Of a stretch of 64,000 nt of DNA, positions 26,841-37,100 are shown piece after piece; positions within the stretch are counted from its first letter, which is position 1, and every line of letters begins with the position of its first letter. This DNA comes from Brachybacterium huguangmaarense. GTDB lineage: Bacteria > Actinomycetota > Actinomycetes > Actinomycetales > Dermabacteraceae. The stretch is taken from contig NZ_CP107020.1 of assembly GCF_025725725.1 (NCBI RefSeq), forward strand, positions 1,798,001 through 1,862,000. Direction: 5' to 3'. The position numbers and the translations under genes are program-made. The notes under the pieces were generated by a model. The model was not told the DNA's origin. It worked only from the letters and a program-made list of their open reading frames with translations, and made no database searches.

Positions 26841-28483
26841 GCGAGTCGATGCGGTACTGCAGCACGTGCGGAGCACTCCTGACCACCGACGCGGTGCTGT
26901 GCGGGGAGTGCGGCGCGCGCTATCGCCCCTCGCCCTACGACCGGCGCCCGACCGACACCCCGGGGGCCTGGGGGCCGCCGCCGCAGCGCCGCCGGTCCCG
27001 GGCACCCGAGGCCGCGGCGCCCGCCGCCGAGCCGCCGCGCGTCGAGCTGCTCACGCGCCCCTCCCCAACGTCCCCACCGGGCGCCCCGGCCGCTCCGAGC
27101 GTGGGCGGGCCCCAGTACGATCGGCCCATGGCCATGCCCGCCCCGTCCTCCGCCGCGCCGTGGAGCTCGCCCGCGCCCGCCGCCGTCGAGCCGCGTCGCG
27201 GCCTCGACGCGCCCCTCGACGGCTGCGTCCCGGCGGGCATCCCGGCCCGCCTCGTCGCGTGGCTGCTCGATGCCCTCGTGCTCGGCGTCCTGACCGTGCC
27301 CCTCCTGATCGGGCTCGTCCTGATCGTCGTGCAGGACGGCGCCGGGATCCTCGCGCAGGTGCTCGTGGGCCTCGGGGTCGTCCTCGTGGCGGTCGCCGCG
27401 ATCGTGATGATCTGGCTCGAGGGGGCTCGGGCCCTCACCCCGGGACAGGCGGCCCTCGGCCTGCGCACCGTGCGCGCCCGGACCGGCCGCCCGCTCGGCT
27501 TCCTGCGGGCCCTCGGACGGGCGGTGCTGCGCGGCATCCCGCTGGTCGGCCTGGTGATGGTGATCCCGGTGCTGTTCGACGCGCGCACCCGCCGCGGCCT
27601 CCACGACACCGCGGTCGACGCGATCGTGCTGTCGGTGCGGCAGGGGCGCAACCCGCTGCTCGGCCGTCCTGACGACTACGCCCGTCAGGGTGCCGACCAC
27701 TACCTTCCCGGCGCGCCCGTCACGGTGGGCGCCCATGCCAACCTGATGGCGCAGCCCGGCGCCCCGTGGGGGCTCAGCCCCTCCGAGGCCGGCGCGATGT
27801 GGGACCAGCCGCTGTCGACGACGGGGGAGTCGGGCATCATCGAGCGCTCCCCGTGGGCACCCCAGGACGCGGCCCCCGCCGGGCCCGCAGCCGGCGCTGG
27901 GCCCGTGCCCGGCGCAGGGCCCGGTGCCGCAGCGTCCGGCCCGGCGCCCGCGGCCCCGTCGGCGCCCGCGGCCCCGTCCGCCCCCGTGGTCCCGTCGGCC
28001 CCGGCGGCCCCGCCCGCCGTGCCGACCATGCCCGGCGCGCCCTCCGCTCCGGCGGCCCCTGCCGTGCCCCCCGCCCCCGCCGCCTCGGACCCGGCGGCCC
28101 TCGAGGACCCCGAGGATCTCGACCGGACCCGCGTGTCCGCGTCCCGGCTTCCCCGGGTGGCGCTCCGGCTCGACGACGACGCCCCCGTCGTGGCCGTCGC
28201 CCCCGTGCTCGTCGGACGCAACCCCTCCGCCGACCCCGCCGAGCCCCGACTGTCCGTCGCGGCGCTGGCCGATCCGACCCGCTCGATCTCCAAGACGCAC
28301 CTGCGCCTCGACGTCCGCGGTCGCGAGCTCACCGTCACGGATCTGGGCTCGACCAACGGCACCGTCCTCCTCGGCGAGGACGGGACGCGGACCGAGCTGA
28401 CGGCGTCCGAGCCCTTCACGGCGGCGGCGCCGAGCCGTTTCGCGGTCGGGGACCGCACCCTGACCGTGGAGGTGCTGCCGTGA
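26837..28483 (+). CDS. Zinc-ribbon / RDD membrane / FHA domain protein
   Basis: This 548-residue protein opens with a zinc ribbon (Cys 8, 11, 23, 26), then a Pro/Ala-rich linker, an RDD-type membrane domain at about residues 120-270 with three hydrophobic spans, a second long Ala/Pro linker, and an FHA domain at about residues 440-545 with SKTHLRLD and LGSTNGTVL, the phosphothreonine-binding loops. The FHA domain probably binds a phosphorylated partner made by the kinase at 31673. Both ends overlap neighbours by 4 nt. Function in the locus is inferred: a membrane-bound phospho-reader. Confidence 0.85.
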   Translation: MSESMRYCSTCGALLTTDAVLCGECGARYRPSPYDRRPTDTPGAWGPPPQRRRSRAPEAAAPAAEPPRVELLTRPSPTSPPGAPAAPSVGGPQYDRPMAMPAPSSAAPWSSPAPAAVEPRRGLDAPLDGCVPAGIPARLVAWLLDALVLGVLTVPLLIGLVLIVVQDGAGILAQVLVGLGVVLVAVAAIVMIWLEGARALTPGQAALGLRTVRARTGRPLGFLRALGRAVLRGIPLVGLVMVIPVLFDARTRRGLHDTAVDAIVLSVRQGRNPLLGRPDDYARQGADHYLPGAPVTVGAHANLMAQPGAPWGLSPSEAGAMWDQPLSTTGESGIIERSPWAPQDAAPAGPAAGAGPVPGAGPGAAASGPAPAAPSAPAAPSAPVVPSAPAAPPAVPTMPGAPSAPAAPAVPPAPAASDPAALEDPEDLDRTRVSASRLPRVALRLDDDAPVVAVAPVLVGRNPSADPAEPRLSVAALADPTRSISKTHLRLDVRGRELTVTDLGSTNGTVLLGEDGTRTELTASEPFTAAAPSRFAVGDRTLTVEVLP

Positions 28484-29337
28484 GCGACGCCGCATCCCCG
28501 ACCCCCTTCCGCGTGCGCGGCGGATGGGCGACCGACGTCGGACACGTCCGGGACCACAACGAGGACAGCGTGCTCGTCGCGCCCCCGGTCTTCATGGTGG
28601 CCGACGGCATGGGCGGCCACGACGCCGGGGAGGTCGCGAGCGCGATCGCCGTCGAGGAGTTCGGCGACCTCGCCGGCTCCGAGGACCTGCGCATCGAGGA
28701 CCTCGGCGCGGCGCTCCGCGAGGCCGAGCGGCGCATCCACGAGATCGGCACCGGCGGTCCGCTCTCGGCGGGCACCACCGTCGCGCTCGCCGCGACCATG
28801 CTCATCGACGGCGCCGGGTACTGGGTGGTCCTGAACCTCGGCGACTCCCGTGTCTACCGGCTCTCGGGCGACGTCTTCGAGCAGGTGAGCGTGGACCACT
28901 CGGTGGTCCAGGAGCTGGTCGACGCGGGGGAGCTGACGGCCGCCGAGGCCAAGGTGCACCCCTACCGGCACATGATCACGCGCGCTCTGGGCGCCGGGCC
29001 GCAGTCCGACCCCGACTACTGGCTGATCCCCGCCGAGGCCGGCGATCGCCTCCTGGTCTGCTCCGACGGGCTCAGCGGCGAGCTCGACGACGAGACGATC
29101 GAGCGGGTCCTGCGCCGCACCGCCGGCGTCCAGGAGGCGTGCGACGTCCTCGTCGAGCTCGCCCTGGCGGCGGGCGGCCACGACAACGTCACGGTCGTGA
29201 TCGTCGAGGCGATCGAGGTGCCCGGCGCCGAGGGCGACGGGGACACCGGCCCCGCCCCGCGCGCTCCCGAGCGCGTCGACGACGCCGGGGAGGACACGGT
29301 GCCCCGCCGGCTGCGCCGAGACGGAGGGGAGCCGTGA
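28480..29337 (+). CDS. PP2C-family Ser/Thr protein phosphatase
   Basis: A 285-residue soluble phosphatase of the PPM/PP2C (Stp/PstP) family. Metal-binding motifs are complete: DHNEDS near residue 25, VADGMGGHDAGE near residue 40, NLGDSRVYR near residue 122, LLVCSDGLSG near residue 190 and GGHDNVTVV near residue 232. No membrane segment. It most likely reverses phosphorylation by the kinase encoded two genes downstream. GTG start in a GTGA overlap. Confidence 0.94.
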   Translation: MSDAASPTPFRVRGGWATDVGHVRDHNEDSVLVAPPVFMVADGMGGHDAGEVASAIAVEEFGDLAGSEDLRIEDLGAALREAERRIHEIGTGGPLSAGTTVALAATMLIDGAGYWVVLNLGDSRVYRLSGDVFEQVSVDHSVVQELVDAGELTAAEAKVHPYRHMITRALGAGPQSDPDYWLIPAEAGDRLLVCSDGLSGELDDETIERVLRRTAGVQEACDVLVELALAAGGHDNVTVVIVEAIEVPGAEGDGDTGPAPRAPERVDDAGEDTVPRRLRRDGGEP

Positions 29338-31676
29338 GCGAGAGCCGCCCGCTCCTGCCGCCCGGCACCTGGTACCAGCCCGGACCCGCCTACCTGATCC
29401 GTCGAGCGGACTCGTTCGTCGTGCTCACCCCCACCGCGCCCAAGCCGCTCCTCGACGCCGCGTGGGCCGTGCTCGGGCACGGCCCCGCGAGCGACGACCT
29501 CCTCGAGACCCTGGCCCGCGAGGCCGGGCTCGAGGGCGCCGACGCCCTCGGCGCCGTGCTCTTCGGCACCCTCGGAGGCGACAGCACGCTGCTGGGCGTC
29601 AAGGGCGACACACCTCTGGCGGCCTACACGCACGACGGACGCGAGCTGGTCGCGGCCGAGGACGGGCCGGCCCTCGCACGCCGCGAGGGCGTCCTGCGCC
29701 TCGCATTCGGCGACCTGCCCACCGAGCAGGGGCCGGGGGTGCTGACGCTCGAGTCGGGCATGGTCCGCATCCGCGGCTTCGTGCACATGACGGAGGCCGC
29801 CGGCCGCCTCGACGACGCCGCGCGCGACGCGCTCGCCGCCCTGGTCGAGCAGGACGGCCGCTCGATCGAGGACCCCGAGGTGCGGCGCCGCCGCGAGCAG
29901 AACCCGCCGCCCGCCCGCGCGCCCCGCACGCCCCCTCCCGCACCGGCGCGCCCGGCCCCGGCGGCACCGCTCGTCGTCCCTGCCGCGGCACCTTCCGCCC
30001 CGGACGCCCCGGAGCCCGCGGTGCCCAACATCTTCGCCGACCTGCTCGGGGAACCCGCCCCGGCCGCGCCTCCCGCCCCCGCGGCCGCCACGACGGCCCC
30101 GGCCCCCGAGAGTGCACGCACCACGGCGCCTCCGCCGTCGGTGCCGCCGTCCGCCGCACCGTCGGCCCCCGGCTCCCAGGAGCCGCCCGACGCGTCACCC
30201 CCCGAGCCCGCCCGCCCGGCCCCCGTGACCCCGGGTGTCGCCGGCCGCGACGCCCCGCGCCGGCCCTCGCAGCGCAGCTCGCTGTTCGATCGCGCCGCCG
30301 GCTCCTCGGCCGGGCGGTCGGCGCCGCGCCCGGTGGCCCCGGCCGCGCCTCAGCATGCCTCCATCGCCTCCTCGCTCGAGCTCACGCGCGATCCCTCGAC
30401 CCTCGAGTTCAGCCCCGACGAGCCCGAACCGGAGGCCGGGGCACCCTCGCAGACCCCGGCCGCACCGCCCACCGCGCCCGCGCGCCCGACGGGCCCGGAG
30501 GCCGGGCCTCCCGCCATGCCGCCGGGCCCCCAGCGGTCGACCGAGCACAGCACCCCGGCTCCGCCGCCCGCAGCGCGTCCCAGCCCCGCACCTGCTCCCG
30601 CCCCGGCGGCGCCCGAGGCCGATCCGGTGGCGCCGGAGCCACCGGCCGTGAGCCCTCCGGCATCCCCCGAGGCCGGACCCGCGGCCACCGGACCCGCCGC
30701 AGACGACCCACGGGAGGAGTCCCGCTCGTACGACGACCTCTTCGGCCACACCCTGCACCGGCGGATCGAGGACGCCGCCCGGCCCCGGCACGCCGAGGAG
30801 CCGCCGCCCGTCGCTCCCGTCGCTCCCGCGCCCGGGCCGCCCGCGGCTCCCGGCGCCGCCCGGCCGGAGCCCGACCGGGCCGCACCCCCACCGGCCCCGG
30901 CCCCAGTCTCCGAGGTCCCGGCTGCCGAGTTCATCGACTGGGTCCCGGGCGTGCGGCGGGAGACCTCCCCACCGCCCCCGCTCGCGACGCCCGCGGCCCC
31001 GGCTGCCGCGCCGCCGCAGGGCGTCGCCCCTGCGGCCCCGGCCGTCCCCTCCTCGGCCGCCTCGTCGCCGGGCCCCTCACACTCCCCGGCCGCACCGTCG
31101 TCGGGTCCCTCGCCGTCCTCGTCGTCGGGCCCGCCCGCACCGGCCCCCGTGCCGTCGCCGGGCCGTCCCGCCGGCTCCGCGGGGCCGATCCAGCAGCCGA
31201 TGACCGCCCCCCGCGCCGCCGTCACGGTCCCCGCCCTCGTGTGCCCCGCCGGGCACGCCTCCCCGCCCGACCGCGACACGTGCCGCGTGTGCGGGACCCA
31301 CGTCGGCGGCCCCGTGCGCACGGTCGTCCGACCCCCGCTCGGGCGGCTCGAGATCTCGACCGGCGGCACCGTCACCCTCGACCGCACCGTGGTGCTGGGG
31401 CGCCGCCCTCGCGCCTCCCGCGTGGGCGGCGACGACGTGCCCCTGCTCGTGACCGTGCCGAGCCCCCAGCAGGACGTCTCCCGCTCCCACCTCCAGATCC
31501 GCCCCGAGGGATGGCACGCCGTCGCGACCGACCTCGCGACCACCAACGGCACCCTGCTCGTGCGCTCCCAGCACGAGACAGTCCGCCTGCGCCCGCACGA
31601 GGCCGTCGTGCTCGTCGACGGCGACGTGCTGGACCTCGGCGACGGCGTCGTGCTGCGCTGGTCGGAGCAGGCATGA
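29334..31676 (+). CDS. FHA-domain protein with long Pro/Ala-rich linker
   Basis: A 780-residue protein. Residues 1-190 form a folded N-terminal domain I do not recognise. Residues 190-640 are a low-complexity Pro/Ala/Ser linker, probably disordered. A short Cys-containing segment (CPAGH then CRVCG near residues 640-660) looks like a zinc ribbon. The C-terminal FHA domain covers about residues 680-775 and keeps SRSHLQIRP and TTNGTLLV. It resembles phospho-dependent scaffold proteins such as Fha in type VI secretion, by architecture only. GTG start in a GTGA overlap; stop overlaps the kinase start. Confidence 0.8.
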   Translation: MSESRPLLPPGTWYQPGPAYLIRRADSFVVLTPTAPKPLLDAAWAVLGHGPASDDLLETLAREAGLEGADALGAVLFGTLGGDSTLLGVKGDTPLAAYTHDGRELVAAEDGPALARREGVLRLAFGDLPTEQGPGVLTLESGMVRIRGFVHMTEAAGRLDDAARDALAALVEQDGRSIEDPEVRRRREQNPPPARAPRTPPPAPARPAPAAPLVVPAAAPSAPDAPEPAVPNIFADLLGEPAPAAPPAPAAATTAPAPESARTTAPPPSVPPSAAPSAPGSQEPPDASPPEPARPAPVTPGVAGRDAPRRPSQRSSLFDRAAGSSAGRSAPRPVAPAAPQHASIASSLELTRDPSTLEFSPDEPEPEAGAPSQTPAAPPTAPARPTGPEAGPPAMPPGPQRSTEHSTPAPPPAARPSPAPAPAPAAPEADPVAPEPPAVSPPASPEAGPAATGPAADDPREESRSYDDLFGHTLHRRIEDAARPRHAEEPPPVAPVAPAPGPPAAPGAARPEPDRAAPPPAPAPVSEVPAAEFIDWVPGVRRETSPPPPLATPAAPAAAPPQGVAPAAPAVPSSAASSPGPSHSPAAPSSGPSPSSSSGPPAPAPVPSPGRPAGSAGPIQQPMTAPRAAVTVPALVCPAGHASPPDRDTCRVCGTHVGGPVRTVVRPPLGRLEISTGGTVTLDRTVVLGRRPRASRVGGDDVPLLVTVPSPQQDVSRSHLQIRPEGWHAVATDLATTNGTLLVRSQHETVRLRPHEAVVLVDGDVLDLGDGVVLRWSEQA

Positions 31677-33292
31677 GCCCCCGTCCGCCGTCGCGGCCGC
31701 CCGAGCTGCCCGGCTACGAGTACCAGACGCTGCTGGGCAGCGGCGGCTTCGCCGACGTGTTCCTGTACCGCCAGGAGCGCCCCCAGCGAGAGGTCGCCAT
31801 CAAGGTCCTGCTCGCCGACGTGCACGACCCCGCCGTGCGGCGCCAGTTCGAGTCCGAGGCCAACGTGATGGCCACGCTGTCGACCCACCCCTCGATCGTC
31901 ACCATCCACCAGGCCGACGTGTCGGCCGACGGACGTCCCTACATCGCGATGGAGTTCTGCTCGCGACCGAACTACGGCGTGCGCTTCCGCAGCGAGCGGA
32001 TCGCGGTCGACGAGGCGCTGCGGGTGGGCGTCCAGATCGCCGGGGCCGTCGAGACCGCGCACCGCGCAGGCATCCTCCACCGCGACATCAAGCCCGCGAA
32101 CATCCTCGTGACCGCGTACAACCGGCCCGCGCTGACCGACTTCGGGATCTCCATCGCGGCGGGCGAGGGCGACCTCGACGACAGCGTCGGTATGTCCGTG
32201 CCGTGGTCGCCGCCCGAGTGCTTCGCCGACCCGCCCCGCGCCGACGTCCGCAGCGACGTGTTCTCGCTCGCCGCATCGGTCTACTCCCTGCTCGCGGGAC
32301 GCTCGCCCTTCGAGCCGATCGGCACCCGGGCGAGCGCCGCGGACCTCATCCGCAGCATCGAGACCGTGCCGCTCGCGCCGCTCGACCGGCCCGACGTCCC
32401 GCCCTCCCTGAACCGGGTCCTCGCGGTCGCGATGGCCAAGGACCCCGCCGGCCGCTACGACAGCGCGCTGTCGCTCGGCCGCGCGCTCCAGAGCGTCGAG
32501 AGCGAGCTGTCCCTGCCCGTGACCGGCATGGACGTGCTCGAGGAGCGCGGCGCGGCGGCCGAGCCGCACCCCGCCGACGACGAGCTCGACGCACACACCC
32601 GGATCCGGTCGATCACGACGCTCCCGGCCCCGGGCGCGAGCAGCCCGAACGGTCCCGGTCGCGTGCGGGACCCGTTCGCCGCAGTCGCCCCCGCCCCGGG
32701 CGCCGTGCCCGGCCCCCGCCGCTCCGCGCGCACGGTGCCCGAGACCACCGCGCCGACCGTGCTGCGCCCCGCCTCGGCCGCGAGCCCGACCCCCGTCGAG
32801 CCGGAAGACCCCGCCGGCGCCGACCGTCCGGGTCTGCGGCGCGGCCGCGTCCCCGCCTGGGCCGTGCTCACGCTCGTCACGGTGCTCGTGCTCGTCCTCG
32901 GCGTCGGCGCGGTCGTCGCCGTGCGCATCCTGTTCCCCGTCGAGACCCCCGCCGTCGCCTCCCGGACCACCGCCCCCGTGCTCATCGGCAGCGCGGACGT
33001 CCCCGTCCCGGAGGGCGTGACGATCGAGCCGATCGACATGGGCCCCGGGATCGACAAGGCGCGCATCACGTGGCAGCGGCCCGAGGGGTTCGACGCGTCC
33101 GACAGCTACACCGTGCACTGGGACATCGACGTCGACGGCTACGAGAAGTACGCGCAGCCGGTGACCGTCACCGGACGCGAGGCGGTCGTGCTCGACATGC
33201 CTCCCCACCAGGACCAGGTGTGCGTCGAGGTCGCCGTGGTCCCCTCGTCCGGCGCGATCGGCGAGCCTGCGGAGCAGTGCGCCTCGCCGTGA
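31673..33292 (+). CDS. Transmembrane Ser/Thr protein kinase (PknB-like catalytic domain)
   Basis: A 539-residue kinase. The Gly-rich loop GSGGFADV is at residues 22-29, the ATP lysine at 44 in VAIKVL, the catalytic loop HRDIKPANIL near residue 139 and DFGIS near residue 159, so it should be active. A Thr/Pro-rich juxtamembrane stretch leads to one membrane segment near residues 395-420. The external part of about 115 residues is FN3-like rather than the PASTA repeats of PknB. It should phosphorylate partners read by the FHA proteins of the same locus (inference). Start overlaps the preceding gene by 4 nt. Confidence 0.92.
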   Translation: MSPRPPSRPPELPGYEYQTLLGSGGFADVFLYRQERPQREVAIKVLLADVHDPAVRRQFESEANVMATLSTHPSIVTIHQADVSADGRPYIAMEFCSRPNYGVRFRSERIAVDEALRVGVQIAGAVETAHRAGILHRDIKPANILVTAYNRPALTDFGISIAAGEGDLDDSVGMSVPWSPPECFADPPRADVRSDVFSLAASVYSLLAGRSPFEPIGTRASAADLIRSIETVPLAPLDRPDVPPSLNRVLAVAMAKDPAGRYDSALSLGRALQSVESELSLPVTGMDVLEERGAAAEPHPADDELDAHTRIRSITTLPAPGASSPNGPGRVRDPFAAVAPAPGAVPGPRRSARTVPETTAPTVLRPASAASPTPVEPEDPAGADRPGLRRGRVPAWAVLTLVTVLVLVLGVGAVVAVRILFPVETPAVASRTTAPVLIGSADVPVPEGVTIEPIDMGPGIDKARITWQRPEGFDASDSYTVHWDIDVDGYEKYAQPVTVTGREAVVLDMPPHQDQVCVEVAVVPSSGAIGEPAEQCASP

Positions 33293-33339
33293 CGCCCGCG
33301 GACGGGCGACGGGCGGCAGCGAACACGAAGGAGAGGGAC

Positions 33340-34044
33340 ATGGCAGCGATCTCGGTGGAGTTCTGCGGGGAATGGTTCGACCTCGAGGACGGCGGGGAGC
33401 TGACCATCGGCCGCGACGCGCAGCTCGCGATCGACGAGGACAACCAGTTCCTGCACCGGCAGTTCCTCTCGATCGTGCAGGTCGACTCGCTGTGGTGGCT
33501 CGTCAACATCGGCTCGCGGCTGTCGGCGACGATCACCGACTCGACGGGGACCATGCAGGCGTGGCTCGCCCCCGGCGCGCGGATCCCGCTCGTCTTCCCG
33601 ATCACCAAGGTCGTCTTCACGGCCGGACCCACCACGTACGACCTCTCCATCCACGCCCAGTTCCCCGAGTTCGAGCGCTCGCCGACCGCGGACGACCCCG
33701 CCGGCGACACCACGGTCGGCCCGGTCGCCCTCACGGTCAGCCAGAAGCAGCTGATCCTCGCCCTGTCCGAGCCGATGCTGACCCGGGACGGGACCGGGAT
33801 CAGCGCCGTCCCCACCTCCGCCCAGGCCGCAGAGCGTCTGGGCTGGTCGAGCACGAAGTTCAACCGCAAGCTCGACAACGTGTGCGACAAGCTCGACCGG
33901 CTCGGCGTGCGGGGCCTGCGCGGCGGCCCCGGCCGACTCGCGAGCAACCGACGTGCCCGGCTCGTCGAGCACGCCGTGTTCTCGCGCCTCGTCACCGCCG
34001 ACGACCTGCCCCTCCTCGACCTCGGCGCCGACGACGAGGACTGA
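33340..34044 (+). CDS. FHA-like domain plus C-terminal winged-helix protein
   Basis: This 234-residue protein has an N-terminal FHA-like beta domain (about residues 20-110, with LTIGRD and a degenerate phosphate loop) and a C-terminal helical domain (about residues 125-220) with AAERLGWSSTKFNRKLDNVC, which reads as a helix-turn-helix. ATG at 33340 with AAGGAGAGGG upstream. It may be a phospho-controlled DNA-binding protein of the locus and is a candidate to bind the palindromes before the WXG100 genes; that is inference. The FHA phosphothreonine residues are not all conserved. Confidence 0.65.
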   Translation: MAAISVEFCGEWFDLEDGGELTIGRDAQLAIDEDNQFLHRQFLSIVQVDSLWWLVNIGSRLSATITDSTGTMQAWLAPGARIPLVFPITKVVFTAGPTTYDLSIHAQFPEFERSPTADDPAGDTTVGPVALTVSQKQLILALSEPMLTRDGTGISAVPTSAQAAERLGWSSTKFNRKLDNVCDKLDRLGVRGLRGGPGRLASNRRARLVEHAVFSRLVTADDLPLLDLGADDED

Positions 34045-34134
34045 GGTGCACGGCGCCCGCCTCCCCGCGGACGCCTCCCTCGTCGCCGCGCGCACCACCC
34101 ATCCCGCCCCAGCCCCAGGAGACGACGACCCCTC

Positions 34135-37100
34135 ATGCGCATCAAGCTCACGCTGCGACGTCCCGAGGACCGCCTGACCGACGTCGAGGTGACGGCGGAC
34201 GCGACCGCGACGGTCGCCGACGTCGCCTCCGCGCTCTACCTCGGCGACCCCCTGCGGGCCGGCATGCAGGCCCCCGAGGGTCTCACCCTGCAGGTGCAGG
34301 ACCCGGGCGCCGGGCCCGGCGCGAGCGGGGTGCGCACCCTGCGGCGCGACGCCGACCTGATCCAGGCCGGGCTGCGCTCGGGCAGCGTCGTCTCCATCGC
34401 GCGGTCGAGCGACCGCTATGCGAGCGCCTCGGAGTCCCGCGGCGCGGGCGTCGCCCTGCTGCGCGTGCTCTCCGGGCCCCAGGAGGGCCGCGAGTACCCG
34501 CTGCCCGCGGGCGCCACCGTGATCGGGCGCGAGGGCGACGTCGACATCCGCATCGCCGACGAGATGCTGTCCAAGCGCCACTGCCGTCTCAACGTCTCCG
34601 ACACCGTGGAGATCGTGGACCTCGGCTCCTCCAACGGGGTCGTGATCGCCGGCGAGCGCGTCGAGCGCGCCGTCGTGGGCCCCGCCGACACGGTCCTCAT
34701 CGGCGGCACCTCCTTCGCCGTGGTCCTGCTGCACCGTCCCGGCGGTGCCGCCCCGTCCTCGCCCGTCGTCGAGTTCAACCGGTCGCCCCGCGTGGTGCCG
34801 CGCTTCCCCTACCGGCCCCTGCAGGCGCCGACCCCGCCGAGCGAGCCGCAGGCCCAGCCCTTCCCCGTCATCATGATGATCGCGCCGCTGTTCATGGGAG
34901 CGTTCATGTTCCTGCTGACGGGCAGCCCGCGCTCGCTCATGTTCGTGTTCATGATGCCGCTCATGGCCGCGGCCGGGTACTTCACCCGACGGTCCCAGCA
35001 GCGCAAGATGCTCGAGACCCAGATCGCGCGCTTCACCGATGCGATGGCGTCCCTGCGGCGCCGCGTGAGCGCGGCCCAGGAGCTCGAGCGCGCGGTGCGC
35101 CTGGTGGAGGCACCGAGCGCCGCCGACACCGTCGACTCCGCCTTCCGCCTCGGCCGCCTGCTGTGGACCCACCGCCCCGAGCACGCCGCGTTCGGCACGG
35201 TCCGGCTCGGGCTCGGGATCGCCGAGTCCCGCGTCGGGATCGCGATGCCCAAGGAGAACAACGCGATCGCGGCGTACTGGGACGAGCTCGTGGACATGCA
35301 GGAGGAGTACAGCCGGATCGCCGGGGTCCCGATCGTCGCGGACCTGCGCACGTGCGGGTCGATCGGCGTCGCGGGGGCGGGGGAGGAGGCGCGCGGGGCC
35401 GCCCGGGCCGTCGCCGTGCAGCTGGCCGGGCTGCACTCGCCGGCCGAGGTCGCGCTCGCCGCGATCGTCTCCCCGCGCAGCCGGCGCGACTGGGAGTGGC
35501 TCAAGTGGCTGCCGCACACGTCCAGCCCGCACTCGCCGCTGCCGGGCGACCACCTCGCGGACTCGCGTCTGCTCGGTGCGTCCCTCGTCTCGCGCCTCGA
35601 GGAGCTGATCGCCGAGCGGGCCGGCGAGGACGACAGGCCGCAGAGCCGCGGCGCGCTCACGCCCGACGTGACCCAGGTGCCCGAGCTGCCGCCGGACCCC
35701 GTCACCCCGTCCCTCGTCGTGATCGTCGAGGACGACGCCCCCGTGGACCGGGCACGCCTGGTGCGCATCGCCGAGCGCGGCCCCGACGTCGGGGTGCACG
35801 TGCTGTGGTGCGCCGCCAACGTCGCCGCCCTGCCCGCGGCCTGCCGCACCCACCTCGTGATCGACGAGGCCGTCCAGGGCGCCTCCGCCGGCCACGTCCG
35901 GCTGGGGGAGCGCAGCTATCCCGTCACGATCGAGACGGTCGGACCGGACGTCGCCACGGGCGTCGCCCGCCACCTCGCGCCCGTCATCGACGCGGGCGTG
36001 CCCGTCGACGACGACTCCGACCTCCCGCGCTCGATCAACTGGCTCCAGCTCGCGGGCACCGAGCTGGCCGAGATCCCCGGCAGCATCGTCGAGCGGTGGC
36101 GCGAGAACGGCTCGCTCGTCCCGCGCGACGGCGCGGCCCCCGTGCGACGCAGCCACGACGCGGACCTGCGCGGCCTGATCGGGCACGACGGCGCCGACGC
36201 CTTCCACCTCGACCTGCGCACGCAGGGCCCGCATGCCCTCGTCGGCGGCACCACGGGCGCCGGCAAGTCGGAGTTCCTGCAGGCGTGGGTGATGGGCATG
36301 GCCACGGCCCACAGCCCCGACCGCGTGACCTTCCTGTTCGTCGACTACAAGGGCGGCGCCGCGTTCGCCGACGCCGTGACCCTGCCCCACGCCGTCGGCC
36401 TCGTCACCGACCTCTCGCCCCACCTGGTCCGGCGCGCCCTGACCTCCCTGCGCGCGGAGCTGCAGTACCGCGAGCACCTGCTGAACCGGAAGAAGGCCAA
36501 GGACCTCGTCTCGCTCGAGCGCACCGGCGACCCCGACTGCCCGCCGAGCCTCATCATCATCGTCGACGAGTTCGCCGCCCTGGCCAAGGAGATCCCCGAG
36601 TTCGTCGACGGCGTCGTCGACGTCGCCGCCCGCGGCCGCTCCCTCGGGCTGCACCTGATCCTGGCCACCCAGCGCCCCGCCGGCGTCATCAAGGAGAACC
36701 TGCGGGCCAACACGAACCTGCGCATCGCCCTGCGCATGGCCGACGAGGCGGACTCGAAGGACATCCTGGGCGACCAGATGGCCGCCCATTTCGATCCCGG
36801 CATCCCCGGGCGCGCCGCCGCCAAGACCGGTCCGGGGCGCATCGCCACCTTCCAGACCGGGTACGCGGGCGGCTGGACCACGGACGAGCCCGAGCAGGCG
36901 CGCGTCGACGTCGTCGAGAAGGCCTTCGGCACGGGGGAGACGTGGGACATGCCGGCGCCCGCCGTCGCCGAGACCGCCGACCCCGGGCCCAACGACATCA
37001 CCCGCATGGTGCGCACGATCCGGCGCGCCGCCGACGAGGCGGACGTGCCCGATCCCCGCAAGCCGTGGCTCGCCGAGCTCGCCGAGGCCTACGACCTCTC

